Notes: generated by a model from the letters alone, not told the origin. A stretch of DNA of 64,000 bases from Bacteroidota bacterium (GCA_020161395.1 JAIUOE010000003.1:310001-374000); one strand, 5' to 3'; positions 17,497-27,508 are shown, counted from the stretch's first letter. Translations and numbers: made by a program.

Positions 17497-18153
17497 CTAA
17501 AAATCGATATCTATCTGTGATTTTTGCGGGATATTGCCGTGACTTACATCTTCCAGTGTATCTATCACATCTGTCGAGATTGCCTCCATGTCAAGCACTA
17601 CTTTATTTATTGAACTCAAAAGATAGTTATAAATAATCAGAGCCGGAATACCCACTGCGAGCCCGAATACAGTGGTTATAAGTGCTTCATAAATACCACC
17701 CGCAAGGTCTGAGGGACTGGCAGTTCCTTTCAACTGCTCTACGGTCATGAATGCAGAAACAAGACCTGTAACCGTACCCAGAAATCCGAGAAGAGGAGCT
17801 GAACCAGCAACAGTTGCCAAAACCCATAAACCTCTCTCCAGTTTGGCAATTTCCTGATTTCCTGAATCTTCGATTGCTTCCCTGACTCTCTGATACCCGT
17901 ATTTGTGCTTTTTCAAACCTTTCTTTATTATCGCAGCGATCGGTGATCTCTCACCTTTGAGAACCTGGATGGTCCCCGCCACATCATTTTTTCGAAGAAG
18001 TGTCTCAACTGTCAAAATAAACTTTGGAACATTTACTTTCGCTTTCCGTAAAGCGATCAACTTCTCGATTATCACTGCAAGTCCGATGATTGAAAGGAGA
18101 AGTATGGGCCACATAACGACCCCGCCTTTTAAAAACATTTCTATAAGATTCAT
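17497..18153 (-). CDS. exbB: MotA/TolQ/ExbB proton channel
   Basis: 218 residues with three transmembrane helices. The conserved cytoplasmic region and helices 2-3 contain G-L-W-V-L-A-T-V-A-G-S-A-P-L-L-G-F-L-G-T-V-T-G and the A-L-I-T-T-V-F-G-L-A-V-G-I-P-A motif. It is the channel subunit of the ExbB-ExbD-TonB motor. ExbB and TolQ are hard to separate by sequence; the adjacent TonB-type protein favours ExbB. It follows the SPOR gene by 16 nt. Confidence 0.9.
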   Translation of the reverse strand: MNLIEMFLKGGVVMWPILLLSIIGLAVIIEKLIALRKAKVNVPKFILTVETLLRKNDVAGTIQVLKGERSPIAAIIKKGLKKHKYGYQRVREAIEDSGNQEIAKLERGLWVLATVAGSAPLLGFLGTVTGLVSAFMTVEQLKGTASPSDLAGGIYEALITTVFGLAVGIPALIIYNYLLSSINKVVLDMEAISTDVIDTLEDVSHGNIPQKSQIDIDF

Positions 18154-18169
18154 TTATGCCTTTCCGTTT

Positions 18170-21100
18170 CTACTTTTTCTTTTTTGTATTCAACGCGGTA
18201 TTAATTTCCATTGCTTTATCCTCTTTATCGAAAGGACCCACTCTGACCCGATACCAGATTCCGTTTTCCCCCTCGACACCATCTTTCTTAATTTTCATAA
18301 TAAAAGCCTTGTAACCTTTGTTATTGAGCTCTTTTGCAAGTTTTTCAGCAGTATCAAAAGACCTGTGGGCAGAGACCTGAACGAAGTATTTCTTCCCTGC
18401 CTTAAAGACATAATCAACAAGCTTTTTCTCTTTAACCTTGTTTTTTACCGCATCCTGAAGTGCTATGTTCCCTGGATCCGTCTTTTTACCCGGTTCCTTC
18501 TCCTTTTTATCCTTCGACTTCTCCCCTTTTTTCGCTTTCGGTTCATTTTTATTTAGAAGGCTGTCCGGCGGAACTGTAACTTTGTAATTTTTTACCTTTG
18601 CAGTATCATATTGTATTGCATTTAAAGTACCGTTTTCCGCAACTTCGTAATATTGTCCGGATTTGACACTTACTCCTGTCACATTCAAATCATTTTGTGT
18701 GTCCCTGTTGAACGGGTACTCTCTTTTATCAGCAAACGAGGAACTGTCGCCTATAACAACCGCTCCCTTTGCCAGATGATCTTCGGTGATAACAGCGCTT
18801 TTCCCCTTTAAGAATCCGGATGCTGAAAGAATGAAATAAGTTGCAATAATTACAATTAAAACAATCAACATTTTTATAAGAACTGAAAATGTCCCTTTGC
18901 TCTCTTCGGGTTCACTCTCATCTCTGTTTTTCTCACTTTTCATCTCAACCGTCTCCTCTGTTTGATCGTTCGGGATATCAACTCTATCATATTCCAAATT
19001 TTCAGATGATTTATCAAAGTTTTCAATCCTTGCATCGGAATCATATTCCAAATTTTCAGATGAATTGTCTCTGCTTTCAACCCTCGCAGCCACAGGCTCG
19101 AGATGATGAAAGACTTCACTGCTTGTTTCATCCTGATGAGTAATTTCTTCGACCGGTTCTTGTGAAACAAGTCCCTGATTTTCAGCAGATTCTTCAAAAT
19201 ACGGTTTCGGTTCGTCTTCGCTTTTGATACTTTCTTCCATTTCAAAAACGGATTCCTCGAAAAATACAGGTTCTTCCACAGCAGGTGTTTCATCCTGAAC
19301 ACGGGATGGTTCTTCTTGAACAGCAGGTGGTTCTTCCTGAACAGAGGGTACTTCTTCCTCGCTAACATTGCTTTCAGTACCCGGGTCTTCGATCACATCA
19401 TCAAAAAATGACTCATCAAAGAGCAGTTTTTCAGGGTCTTCCTCTTCGATCTGAGAATCCGGTTCGAAGGACTCAACCGGTTCAACTGCGGCTCGTTCCA
19501 CGATTTCTTCCACCACGGGCGTTTCGTATTCTGGTTCGACCGGTTCTTCAGTGACGGTTTCGGTTGTCTCTTCAGAAATTTCTACAATAAGATGTTCGTC
19601 AGCAACGGGTTCAATCGTTTCTTCCGTGGGTTCTTCGATAAGAGGCTCGCCAGCTTCAATTACTGATTCAACAGTCTCATCGGGCAGTTCTTCGTTTAAA
19701 GGCTCGCCAGCTTCAATTACTGATTCAACAGTCTCATCGGGCAGTTCTTCGTTTAAAGGCTCGCCAGCTTCAATTACTGATTCAGCAGTCTCATTGGGCA
19801 GTTCTTCAGTAAGATGTTCGTCAGCTACGGGTTCAATCGTTTCTTCCGTGGGTTCTTCGGGAACAGATTCTTCAGGAACGGGCTCAAAAGTTTTTTCTTC
19901 ATTTTCTTCAGGCTCCTCCTCCAGTTCAGGGAGTGCTTCCACCTCCGGAAAGGATTCTTCTACCTGTGGGAGTTCTGCTGTTGCTTCAGCTTGAGGCTCA
20001 GATTCAGTGTGTTCATCTTGAAAAACAGTCTCATCAACCTTCTGTTCATCCTCAATATCGTCGAAAATGCTTATCCTTTGCTTGCGAACAGGGAAAGGGG
20101 TGATGTCGTCAGATTTTTCGTCTAAAACAGGTTCAGTCGCATGAATAGAATCTTCATCGCCGGTCACTTTAATTTCTTCGGGTTCAACCATAGCATCTTC
20201 CGATTCTACACCGGTTTCCTCAACAATTGAATCAGTTTCTGTAATCTCAGATAAATCTTCGATAATAAAATCTTCACTGCCCGGTTCAATTGGCAGTTCC
20301 TCTGGACTCAAGTCCGTTTCAGTGAACTCTGCTGAAAAGTCCGGCAAATCAGGGTCTGCGTCACTTCCTTCAAATACACTGTCTACAACCACCTCTTCGA
20401 TTTCTGAAGCCTCAACTTCAAAAGGCGATTCGATCTCGGAATTATCAGGCTCAGATGGCAAATCAAATTCTTCCGGTTGAACTTCCTCTCTTTCTTCCTG
20501 TTCGACAAGGCTTTCGATAAAAATATCCAATGCATCATCACCGTTCGACTCAGTCTGTTTTTCAGGCTCAGCATCAACAGGTGCCACCCTCATTCCCACT
20601 TCAAATACAGTAAACTCCTCCTCCTCTTCATCATCAGGCTCTGCTGTGACAATCGAGGAGTGGGTAAAAACAGGTTCGGGCTCTTCCTGAAGTGGTACCA
20701 CTTCCTTTTTTTCAACAATTTCTTCTTTTTCCGGATGCAATCCGATTTCTGAGAACAAATCCGGTTCTTCTGAAAACGGAGCTTTAAACGAAATTTCATC
20801 ATCTGTCGCGAATGCCCTGGAAACAGGATGAACCTTTTGGTATCCGTCCTCTGACTCCTCAAACAACGGTACATCTGGTCTCTCGTTGTACTGGTTACCA
20901 TTTCTCTCTTCTTCCAACAAAATTTTAGGGAGAGAACTGCTCTTTCTCACGGGAGAACCCGGATCATTCAGGGCGAGGGTCCTCTCAAAGAAATCCCGCA
21001 TCAGAGGTGACACGGCAACCTGGAGGTCTCGCTCTTCCTCTTCGTTGAACGACAGAAACTCATTCAGTACCAGTTGTTCAGATGCGCGGTTTCGGAGGGT

Positions 21101-21328
21101 GAGTTCCTCGATAAGATCAAACTTGCTGTCGAGAAATTGTAATATTTCTTCATCTCCACTGGCAGAGAGTTTCCTTTTGACCAAACAAAACCCGTTCAGA
21201 TCGTAAACTTTGTCCAACTCAAAATGTTTTTTCACCAAAAACTCAAATTGAGAAAGAAAATCGATCATCTGCATACTGCTCCCGAAAAAGTTTTCGAGAA
21301 TCTTCTGGAGGATGCCTGACTGGCTCAT
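18170..21328 (-). CDS. Very large acidic SPOR-domain membrane protein
   Basis: 1052 residues. The N-terminal about 130 residues look folded. Residues about 180-800 are an extremely acidic low-complexity region (Glu/Pro/Val/Ser/Thr) with internal tandem repeats. A single transmembrane helix (about 809-833, I-K-M-L-I-V-L-I-V-I-I-A-T-Y-F) follows, then a Lys-rich linker and a C-terminal SPOR domain (about 968-1052, with Y-F-V-Q-V-S-A-H and W-Y-R-V-R-V-G-P-F). SPOR domains bind denuded peptidoglycan at the septum. The acidic region lies on the cytoplasmic side by the positive-inside rule. It lies directly upstream of exbB and was probably grouped with envelope functions. Confidence 0.8.
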   Translation of the reverse strand: MSQSGILQKILENFFGSSMQMIDFLSQFEFLVKKHFELDKVYDLNGFCLVKRKLSASGDEEILQFLDSKFDLIEELTLRNRASEQLVLNEFLSFNEEEERDLQVAVSPLMRDFFERTLALNDPGSPVRKSSSLPKILLEEERNGNQYNERPDVPLFEESEDGYQKVHPVSRAFATDDEISFKAPFSEEPDLFSEIGLHPEKEEIVEKKEVVPLQEEPEPVFTHSSIVTAEPDDEEEEEFTVFEVGMRVAPVDAEPEKQTESNGDDALDIFIESLVEQEEREEVQPEEFDLPSEPDNSEIESPFEVEASEIEEVVVDSVFEGSDADPDLPDFSAEFTETDLSPEELPIEPGSEDFIIEDLSEITETDSIVEETGVESEDAMVEPEEIKVTGDEDSIHATEPVLDEKSDDITPFPVRKQRISIFDDIEDEQKVDETVFQDEHTESEPQAEATAELPQVEESFPEVEALPELEEEPEENEEKTFEPVPEESVPEEPTEETIEPVADEHLTEELPNETAESVIEAGEPLNEELPDETVESVIEAGEPLNEELPDETVESVIEAGEPLIEEPTEETIEPVADEHLIVEISEETTETVTEEPVEPEYETPVVEEIVERAAVEPVESFEPDSQIEEEDPEKLLFDESFFDDVIEDPGTESNVSEEEVPSVQEEPPAVQEEPSRVQDETPAVEEPVFFEESVFEMEESIKSEDEPKPYFEESAENQGLVSQEPVEEITHQDETSSEVFHHLEPVAARVESRDNSSENLEYDSDARIENFDKSSENLEYDRVDIPNDQTEETVEMKSEKNRDESEPEESKGTFSVLIKMLIVLIVIIATYFILSASGFLKGKSAVITEDHLAKGAVVIGDSSSFADKREYPFNRDTQNDLNVTGVSVKSGQYYEVAENGTLNAIQYDTAKVKNYKVTVPPDSLLNKNEPKAKKGEKSKDKKEKEPGKKTDPGNIALQDAVKNKVKEKKLVDYVFKAGKKYFVQVSAHRSFDTAEKLAKELNNKGYKAFIMKIKKDGVEGENGIWYRVRVGPFDKEDKAMEINTALNTKKKK
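19589..19859 (-). repeat. Tandem 57-bp repeats nested in a 49-bp direct duplication inside the SPOR gene
   Basis: Three 57-bp units begin near 19644, 19701 and 19758 and encode a 19-residue repeat around E-E-L-P-D-E-T-V-E-S-V-I-E-A-G-E-P. They are bracketed by two copies of a 49-bp sequence (19589-19637 and 19811-19859) that differ at one base. Near-identity at DNA level points to recent expansion. Confidence 0.9.
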
Positions 21329-21426
21329 CTTAATACCTGATAAATGATGTGCAAAATAACAAATTTATACCAAACAATTCAAGTAGTTCATTCACTATTT
21401 CTTATAACTCTTTTATTTTTTATCAG

Positions 21427-23022
21427 TTACCATGAAAAAACAACTCCTCCCGAGATGCTCAAACCGGGAGACTGATATCTCCCCCACTTCATCAGCTTTG
21501 TGTTCAGCAGATCAGTGCCCCTCCCAAACAACTTAATGTTATTAGTCAAATTATATTCCAGATTAACAGACAGGTCAAGACCTCCCTCCACTTCAACTTT
21601 GTTCTGAATGTCAGAATAGACTTTTGAAATGTATCCGAGACGGACATCGTAGCTTATAATCTTGTTGTAATTGTTACCGTAGGAGGCATAAAACTCGAGT
21701 TGCGGAATGAAAGGTACATATTTTGAAGAGTCGTCCTTTACGGAATTGAATTTTATTTCACCGACAAATCTTCCAAATATTCCGGGATGAAATGCTGCCG
21801 ACACAAATCCGGTGATTCCTTTTACATCAGCACTTCCCAAAGTAAAAAAGCCCTTTTTCGATGTCTCGGTGTAAAATGGATATGTATCAGACATAAACCA
21901 CGATGCCCCTGCCTCAAATTCAATTAATTTCTCATACTCAAATTTCAGGACTGCATTTATATCGTGTGTTTTTCTCAGAACCGAGTACGAAACACTGTCC
22001 GAGAGGTGAAAATACTGGTTTTCAGCCACCCGGTCCTGGTTGTACATTACCGTCGTGCTTGGATTGTAGGATGCAATAAGAAACAATCCGTTGGCAAACC
22101 GGGCAGAGTATTTCACAACCGGAGAGATGTAGGTTTTATCAGGGGTTGTTGTTAATTCGATTCCTCCCAGCAGTTTCATCGTCCTGCCGATCACAATTCC
22201 ACCAAGTCCACTGAGATTAACAAAATTATTGTTAAACTTGTTACCTGACGAATCGGTCAAATTCTGTTGGCGAATTGCAAGATTCGAGAAAATCTCTACA
22301 AATTCATATCTGGTGTTAAAAAATCCTTCGGCAGAAATAATATTCTCTGAATAATCTCCGGAATTTGGTGCAAAGATATCACCTTTAATCTTACCTCCGT
22401 ATTGAAGGTACTGGGAAGAGAGATTCCTGAAACCGAGCTCGGGATTAAAGAAACTGTTATCCCCTTTTCTCGAAGGATCATCACTGCCGTAGAACTGGTA
22501 AAGCGATTTACTCATCCTGAAGTTTGCGAAATACTCGGTACCCGGATCCAAAAGACTGTCGTTGTAGGCGTAATATTTGAAACCGGCATTTACCTTGAAA
22601 TTTGTCTCATCTGCATTTTCCACAAACGCCTGTCTGCGGTTAAATTCTCCGCCGGCAAAGAGGACGACATCCTTCATCGGTGCCGAAATAAAGCCCTTTA
22701 CCGAAGGCTGAAACATGTTTCCGAATGAACCTGACGCATACCCTGTTGTATATTCGGAAGTGTCTCTCAGAATCTCCCTTGTAACTTTAGGATCGAAGTT
22801 CTTTGTCAGTCTGAAGACGGAATCTGCAAGTTTCGGAGTTTTGAAACCATCTGAAAGTATCGAGTAGAAATCGGGATTTATCTTCTCTCTCGCGGGGAAA
22901 TCATACGATCTTAACCCTGTGATAACAAAACTGGGCAGCTCCACTTCAGGTTGGGTCTGCGCCTCAACTGAAAATGTGGCGAGCAAGAGAAAAAGAAGTA
23001 TGGCAAATCTGAGTTTTTTCAT
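21427..23022 (-). CDS. Outer-membrane beta-barrel protein, TonB-receptor-like
   Basis: 531 residues with a signal peptide (MKKLRFAILLFLLLATF, cleavage after V-E-A-Q). The mature start has V-E-L-P-S-F-V-I-T-G-L-R-S-Y, which resembles the TonB-box/plug entry of TonB-dependent receptors. No full plug domain follows, and the rest is alternating beta strands ending in G-G-V-V-F-S-W, a typical barrel terminus. At 531 residues it is short for a receptor. It overlaps the TPR gene by 4 nt and lies in the unit leading to exbB-exbD-tonB. It could be a plug-less relative or a dedicated assembly or structural porin. Confidence 0.7.
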   Translation of the reverse strand: MKKLRFAILLFLLLATFSVEAQTQPEVELPSFVITGLRSYDFPAREKINPDFYSILSDGFKTPKLADSVFRLTKNFDPKVTREILRDTSEYTTGYASGSFGNMFQPSVKGFISAPMKDVVLFAGGEFNRRQAFVENADETNFKVNAGFKYYAYNDSLLDPGTEYFANFRMSKSLYQFYGSDDPSRKGDNSFFNPELGFRNLSSQYLQYGGKIKGDIFAPNSGDYSENIISAEGFFNTRYEFVEIFSNLAIRQQNLTDSSGNKFNNNFVNLSGLGGIVIGRTMKLLGGIELTTTPDKTYISPVVKYSARFANGLFLIASYNPSTTVMYNQDRVAENQYFHLSDSVSYSVLRKTHDINAVLKFEYEKLIEFEAGASWFMSDTYPFYTETSKKGFFTLGSADVKGITGFVSAAFHPGIFGRFVGEIKFNSVKDDSSKYVPFIPQLEFYASYGNNYNKIISYDVRLGYISKVYSDIQNKVEVEGGLDLSVNLEYNLTNNIKLFGRGTDLLNTKLMKWGRYQSPGLSISGGVVFSW

Positions 23023-25997
23023 TTTTTCTTGTTCCTTAAATCTCTTAGTTTCTTCTTTGCCTGTGTACCATAATCGTCATCAGGATGTTTTTCGATAAGT
23101 TTTTCAAGTATCGAGATGGCTTTTTTGTTGTCTTTCAATTTCACATACGAATCCGAAAGATTCAAATATGCCTTGGCAAGCCAGTCGTTAAACTCGGAAA
23201 ATACCGATTCCACTCGCACGAAGGCGGTTATCGCATCCTTGTACTCACCTTTTTCATAGTATGCAACTCCGAGCATATACTGGGCTTCCGCTCCTATAAT
23301 ATCCTCCCTCCGCATGGCAACATTCATAAATGCCTTTATTGCATTGTCGTATCGTCTGCTCCGGAGTTCTATTCGCCCCTTCTCAATGTACGACTTGTCT
23401 GCAAACTGGTTTCCGACAAAATTGTTTATCACATCATCGAACTGATCAAACCCTGAAAGAGTATCCCCCTTCATCAAAAACCACAATCCCTTAAGGTATT
23501 TTATCTCCGGGATTGTCTGATCTTTTGGATACTTCTTTATCGCTGCATCGATTACGGTTCCTGCATCATCAAGTTGATTATCATCCATCAAAACATGGGC
23601 AAGTTCTACAGATGCCAGAGGTGCAAACGAGGTGGTATCATACTTCTCGATCACCCAACGGAAGGAATTCATCGCCTGACCGCTTTCACCGCTTGCCTGA
23701 TGAGTTTTGCCCAACCAGTAATATGCCTCTGCGAGATGTGGTGAGGCAGGATAAAATTCTATAAAACTGAGATAATTTTCCTTCGCCCGGCTGAAATCAC
23801 CCGCATTGAAGAATAATTCAGCCCGTTTCAAATAAAGTCTGTCAGCATCCTTAAGTCTGGGATTACTCGAAAGAAACTGGTCGATCAGAGAAAAAGCAGT
23901 ATCCTGCAGTCCCTGTGCGAAATAGCTGAAGAACAGACCATTAAATGCGTCATAAACCTGCGGTGAGTTTGGATAATTGTTTAATACTTTTTCATAATAT
24001 GTGGCAGCGGTTCCAAACTGTTCAAGATTATAATAGCTGTCGCCAAGATTGTAGTAAACAATCGGTACGATGGTAGAGTCGTCGGAGTTCTCGAGAAAAT
24101 CGTTATAACTTGCGATGGCTTTGTCGTAATCCTGACCTTTGAAATAGATCCATCCAATCATAAACCGTGAATTTTCTTCGAGTTGGGTTCCCTGTGCATC
24201 TTTAATTACTTTCTTTAATTCCTTTATCGCGTCCTCTTTTTTACCCATGTTATAAAGAGTGAGGGCATACTGATAACGAAGCAGATTTTTATCTGTCTGG
24301 TCGTTTCCTTTCAGCAGATTATCATAAATCTTAGCGGAATTTTCAAAATCGCGAGTGGCGTAATAGCTTTCTGCAAGTCTGACCTTCGAGTCGATGATTC
24401 GTTCGTCTTTTGGAAATCTGGCAATAAAATCGATGAAAGTAAACTTTGCGTTCTGGTAATCTTTGATATTAAAGTATGAGTATGCTTTACCGTACAGGGA
24501 AAGTTTCCCGAAAGTACCATTCTCGATGTTCACACGGGAGTAATTCTCGAGGGCTTCACGAAATTTAAGTCTCTGGAAGAAAATCTCTCCGAGATAAAAA
24601 TTGTAGACATCAGGTTCAAAATTGCTTCTCTTCCCTTGAATATCTCTCAGGATATCGTAAGCCTTATCCAGACTACCCATCAGGAAATAGCAGACACCAA
24701 GACCAAGTTGACCTCTGGTGTGCAAATCACTGCTTTTCGGTGCCACTTGTGTTGCAACCTCAAAATTAGTAATGGCTTCCACATAGTTCTTTTTATTTGA
24801 ATTAAGTTCACCAAGAAAGATGTTTGCTTTTGCCTTAATTCCATCATCCTTTGAATTTTTCAGTTCAGAAAAAAGATCAAAAGCCTTTTTATATTCCTTT
24901 AACTCGATAAGTGCTATTCCCAATCCGGTTTTCGCCACTCCGAAATAGCTGCTTTTCGGATATTTCGACAGAAACCCCTCAAAGAGACTAATGGAATTCT
25001 TGAAATCACCTTTATACCTCTGAGTTTCTGCTCTCCAAAAAGAAGCCGCTTCGGCAATTGAATCTTTTCCGTTTGCGACAAGGCTGAAGAGAATCTGAGC
25101 CGAATCAAATTTTGCGGTCTGAAATTTGCACCATGCCAGCCCGTAAAGAGCTTCCCTTCCTGTCTCGGAATCCTTCTCCTGCTTGTACAGCTTCAGAAAT
25201 TCTTCTTCCGCCCTGCCATATTCCTGTGTGTGAAAGAGGGATGATGCGAGTATAAGGGTCGATTCCTTTTTCTTCTCGGGTGGCAAATTCTGAAAATCTG
25301 GTCCCATCAATTCCAAAATGGCTTTTTCATATTCACCTGCCTTGAAATAACTGACTCCGAGTTTGATTTGTGCGCTTAGAGAGAAAGGATTGTCGGGATA
25401 ATTGTTCAAAATCTCTTCATAAGTATTTGCAGCCTCTGCGAAATTACCGGTATACTCGTAACACTCACCTATGTAAAACAGAGTTTCAATCTTGTATTTA
25501 TTGCTGTTCCGGTTCGATTTTGCCTGCTCGTAATAGTAAAGCGCATCGGTATAGTTTTTTTCATATCTGTAGGTTTCACCGATGTAAAAAAGTACCGATC
25601 CATAGTTGTTGTTCCCCGGATAATTTCGGGCAAATGTCATCAATCTTACACGGGCTTTATCTATTTGTCCGTTATAAATGTAGATTAAAGAAAGCTTGTA
25701 TAAAGCAACAGCTCTAAAGGAAGTGTATTCGAATTTATTTACAAGATACTCAAAGCCGCTCATCGCCCCGCCATACTGGCCCAGATTGAAGAGGGCTTCC
25801 GATGAGTAGAATTTAGCGGATGCGTAGAGTTCATCCTCCGGGATTTTTATCTTTAAAAATTTCTCAAAAAGAAGGTATGACTCATAATACCTTCCATCCT
25901 GGAAATATTTTACAGCGTTGTAATATTCCTCTGAAGATTGGGCTTTAACGAATAAAACCGGTATAACTAACAATAACAGAAGCTTTTTAAATTTCAT
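23019..25997 (-). CDS. Large secreted tetratricopeptide-repeat protein
   Basis: 992 residues with a signal peptide (MKFKKLLLLLVIPVLFVKAQ). The whole mature part is made of TPR units, roughly twenty or more, of the type A-x-x-x-Y-x-x-L-L-x-x-Y-P-x-S, for example Y-E-K-V-L-N-N-Y-P-N-S-P and I-E-K-Y-P-K-D. It resembles enlarged BamD/YbgF-type scaffolds and probably organises envelope protein complexes in the periplasm. Its ATG overlaps the stop of the DUF92 gene (ATGA) and it overlaps the barrel gene by 4 nt, so the three are tightly coupled. Confidence 0.85.
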   Translation of the reverse strand: MKFKKLLLLLVIPVLFVKAQSSEEYYNAVKYFQDGRYYESYLLFEKFLKIKIPEDELYASAKFYSSEALFNLGQYGGAMSGFEYLVNKFEYTSFRAVALYKLSLIYIYNGQIDKARVRLMTFARNYPGNNNYGSVLFYIGETYRYEKNYTDALYYYEQAKSNRNSNKYKIETLFYIGECYEYTGNFAEAANTYEEILNNYPDNPFSLSAQIKLGVSYFKAGEYEKAILELMGPDFQNLPPEKKKESTLILASSLFHTQEYGRAEEEFLKLYKQEKDSETGREALYGLAWCKFQTAKFDSAQILFSLVANGKDSIAEAASFWRAETQRYKGDFKNSISLFEGFLSKYPKSSYFGVAKTGLGIALIELKEYKKAFDLFSELKNSKDDGIKAKANIFLGELNSNKKNYVEAITNFEVATQVAPKSSDLHTRGQLGLGVCYFLMGSLDKAYDILRDIQGKRSNFEPDVYNFYLGEIFFQRLKFREALENYSRVNIENGTFGKLSLYGKAYSYFNIKDYQNAKFTFIDFIARFPKDERIIDSKVRLAESYYATRDFENSAKIYDNLLKGNDQTDKNLLRYQYALTLYNMGKKEDAIKELKKVIKDAQGTQLEENSRFMIGWIYFKGQDYDKAIASYNDFLENSDDSTIVPIVYYNLGDSYYNLEQFGTAATYYEKVLNNYPNSPQVYDAFNGLFFSYFAQGLQDTAFSLIDQFLSSNPRLKDADRLYLKRAELFFNAGDFSRAKENYLSFIEFYPASPHLAEAYYWLGKTHQASGESGQAMNSFRWVIEKYDTTSFAPLASVELAHVLMDDNQLDDAGTVIDAAIKKYPKDQTIPEIKYLKGLWFLMKGDTLSGFDQFDDVINNFVGNQFADKSYIEKGRIELRSRRYDNAIKAFMNVAMRREDIIGAEAQYMLGVAYYEKGEYKDAITAFVRVESVFSEFNDWLAKAYLNLSDSYVKLKDNKKAISILEKLIEKHPDDDYGTQAKKKLRDLRNKKK

Positions 25998-27469
25998 AGC
26001 CGGGCTTTATATATAATTATAAAAACTAAAATTGATAATATTGCTGATCCAAAATTTACTATGTCGTTGGTAATAATTTGAAAACCTTTGTGCCGGGAAG
26101 TTGAGAGATCACAGTGTGATTTTCTTTCAGTTACAATACCACATTTGACACACCGGTATTGAATTTGCAGGTACTCTCCCAACAGTGAGTCTATGATGCT
26201 GCCGGCAAAACCAAGTGTAATCAGAACTACGAATATAAATAAATCGCCTGTCCAATAATATGAACTTATTACTACCATCAGGGCACCTCCGAGTGCACCA
26301 ACTGTACCGGGCAGAGACACACCACCTGATAATCCTTGCGGGACTTCTCTGAAATTTCGAAGTGAAACTGTCTTCGTTTTCCACATTGTTCCGAATTCAG
26401 TCCCCCAGGTATCCGAACAGACTGCTGCGAAATTCAAAACAAACAGATAATAGAGCCAGCCCGACTGAAAATAGCTTTCCAAAAGAAGGATTAACCCGCC
26501 GATCCCACCATTTGCGAGCACCTGTCCTATGTTCCTGGTCCCCGACTTCTCAAATCTCTCCTCAACTTCCCCATTTCGCTTCAGTCGGATTTTGGATAAA
26601 ATGCTTGACAGGATGAAAAAAGAGAGTACCGGGATTGTCCACTGCAGTCCACCGAAACCAAAAACGAAAGTACCAAGAATGATGGCACCCGCCACACCAT
26701 CCCTTGTAAGGAATCTGTATTTCAATGACAGCCAACCCACGAGAAGCGATGCACAAAATCCGGTCAATAACGACACTTCAATACCAGACAAAGGAGAACT
26801 TAAAAAGATATTTGCCAGAAATGCGGCTCCAACCGGGACTGTCAGGTTGTCCAGACCTGCTGAAGACAGTCCTTCGAGGAGAGTTGCTGTGAAGGCAATT
26901 ATCAGGATAAAAGAAAAAACAAACAACAGACTGTACTTGTGATCAGGAGTCCGGTCTCCGTATAGAATGAAAAGTGTTAGAATAACGACTGAAACAAGGA
27001 AGAATGTGATGCTTCCGGCGACCGATTTTTTGTCTTTGGTCAGGTGATATTCCCTGCTTTTCACCTTTTTACCGAAAATCGAAGCGAGAGAATCTGAAAA
27101 TGTCATTATTAGAAAACCGAGGGTAAATATTTCAGGTTTGTCAGGTATGAAAAACAGAATAAGTATAATAAATGAGACCGGGAAATAAACAATCCCCCAG
27201 CTTTTTCTCTCCAAATCGTCGATACCGGTGAGTTTATTCTTTGAGACGAGATAATAAAGGAGAATCAGTACGGTGAATCCAATAACAAGGAGAGTCGCTG
27301 GCAATTTTATAAAAAAAGGAAGGAAGGAAACAAGCGTTCCGGCTACAATATGAAGAACTTTCCTGCCGGTATTCTTCTCCAGGTTGCCATTCCGGGATAG
27401 TATCTCAGTTGTACTGGCGGATACAGCTATTATTAACAGAAAAATTAATGACCAGGTGATTTCTCCCAA
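25994..27469 (-). CDS. Fused phytol/dolichol kinase-like and DUF92 (VTE6-like) membrane protein
   Basis: 491 residues, all helical and hydrophobic. The N-terminal half (about 1-215) has R-K-V-L-H-I-V-A-G and F-S-D-S-L-A-S-I-F-G-K-K with K-K-S-V-A-G-S, the pattern of CTP-dependent polyprenol/phytol kinases related to CdsA. The C-terminal half (about 225-491) has R-D-G-V-A-G-A-I-I-L-G and C-S-D-T-W-G-T-E-F-G with G-G-V-S-L-P-G-T, matching DUF92/TMEM19, whose plant member VTE6 is a phytyl-phosphate kinase. Together they could convert an isoprenoid alcohol to its diphosphate for salvage. It begins the unit with the TPR gene. Confidence 0.8.
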   Translation of the reverse strand: MGEITWSLIFLLIIAVSASTTEILSRNGNLEKNTGRKVLHIVAGTLVSFLPFFIKLPATLLVIGFTVLILLYYLVSKNKLTGIDDLERKSWGIVYFPVSFIILILFFIPDKPEIFTLGFLIMTFSDSLASIFGKKVKSREYHLTKDKKSVAGSITFFLVSVVILTLFILYGDRTPDHKYSLLFVFSFILIIAFTATLLEGLSSAGLDNLTVPVGAAFLANIFLSSPLSGIEVSLLTGFCASLLVGWLSLKYRFLTRDGVAGAIILGTFVFGFGGLQWTIPVLSFFILSSILSKIRLKRNGEVEERFEKSGTRNIGQVLANGGIGGLILLLESYFQSGWLYYLFVLNFAAVCSDTWGTEFGTMWKTKTVSLRNFREVPQGLSGGVSLPGTVGALGGALMVVISSYYWTGDLFIFVVLITLGFAGSIIDSLLGEYLQIQYRCVKCGIVTERKSHCDLSTSRHKGFQIITNDIVNFGSAILSILVFIIIYKARL

Positions 27470-27508
27470 CCATTCTCCTAATTAAGTAAAACTCATCTTT
27501 TAAAATAC

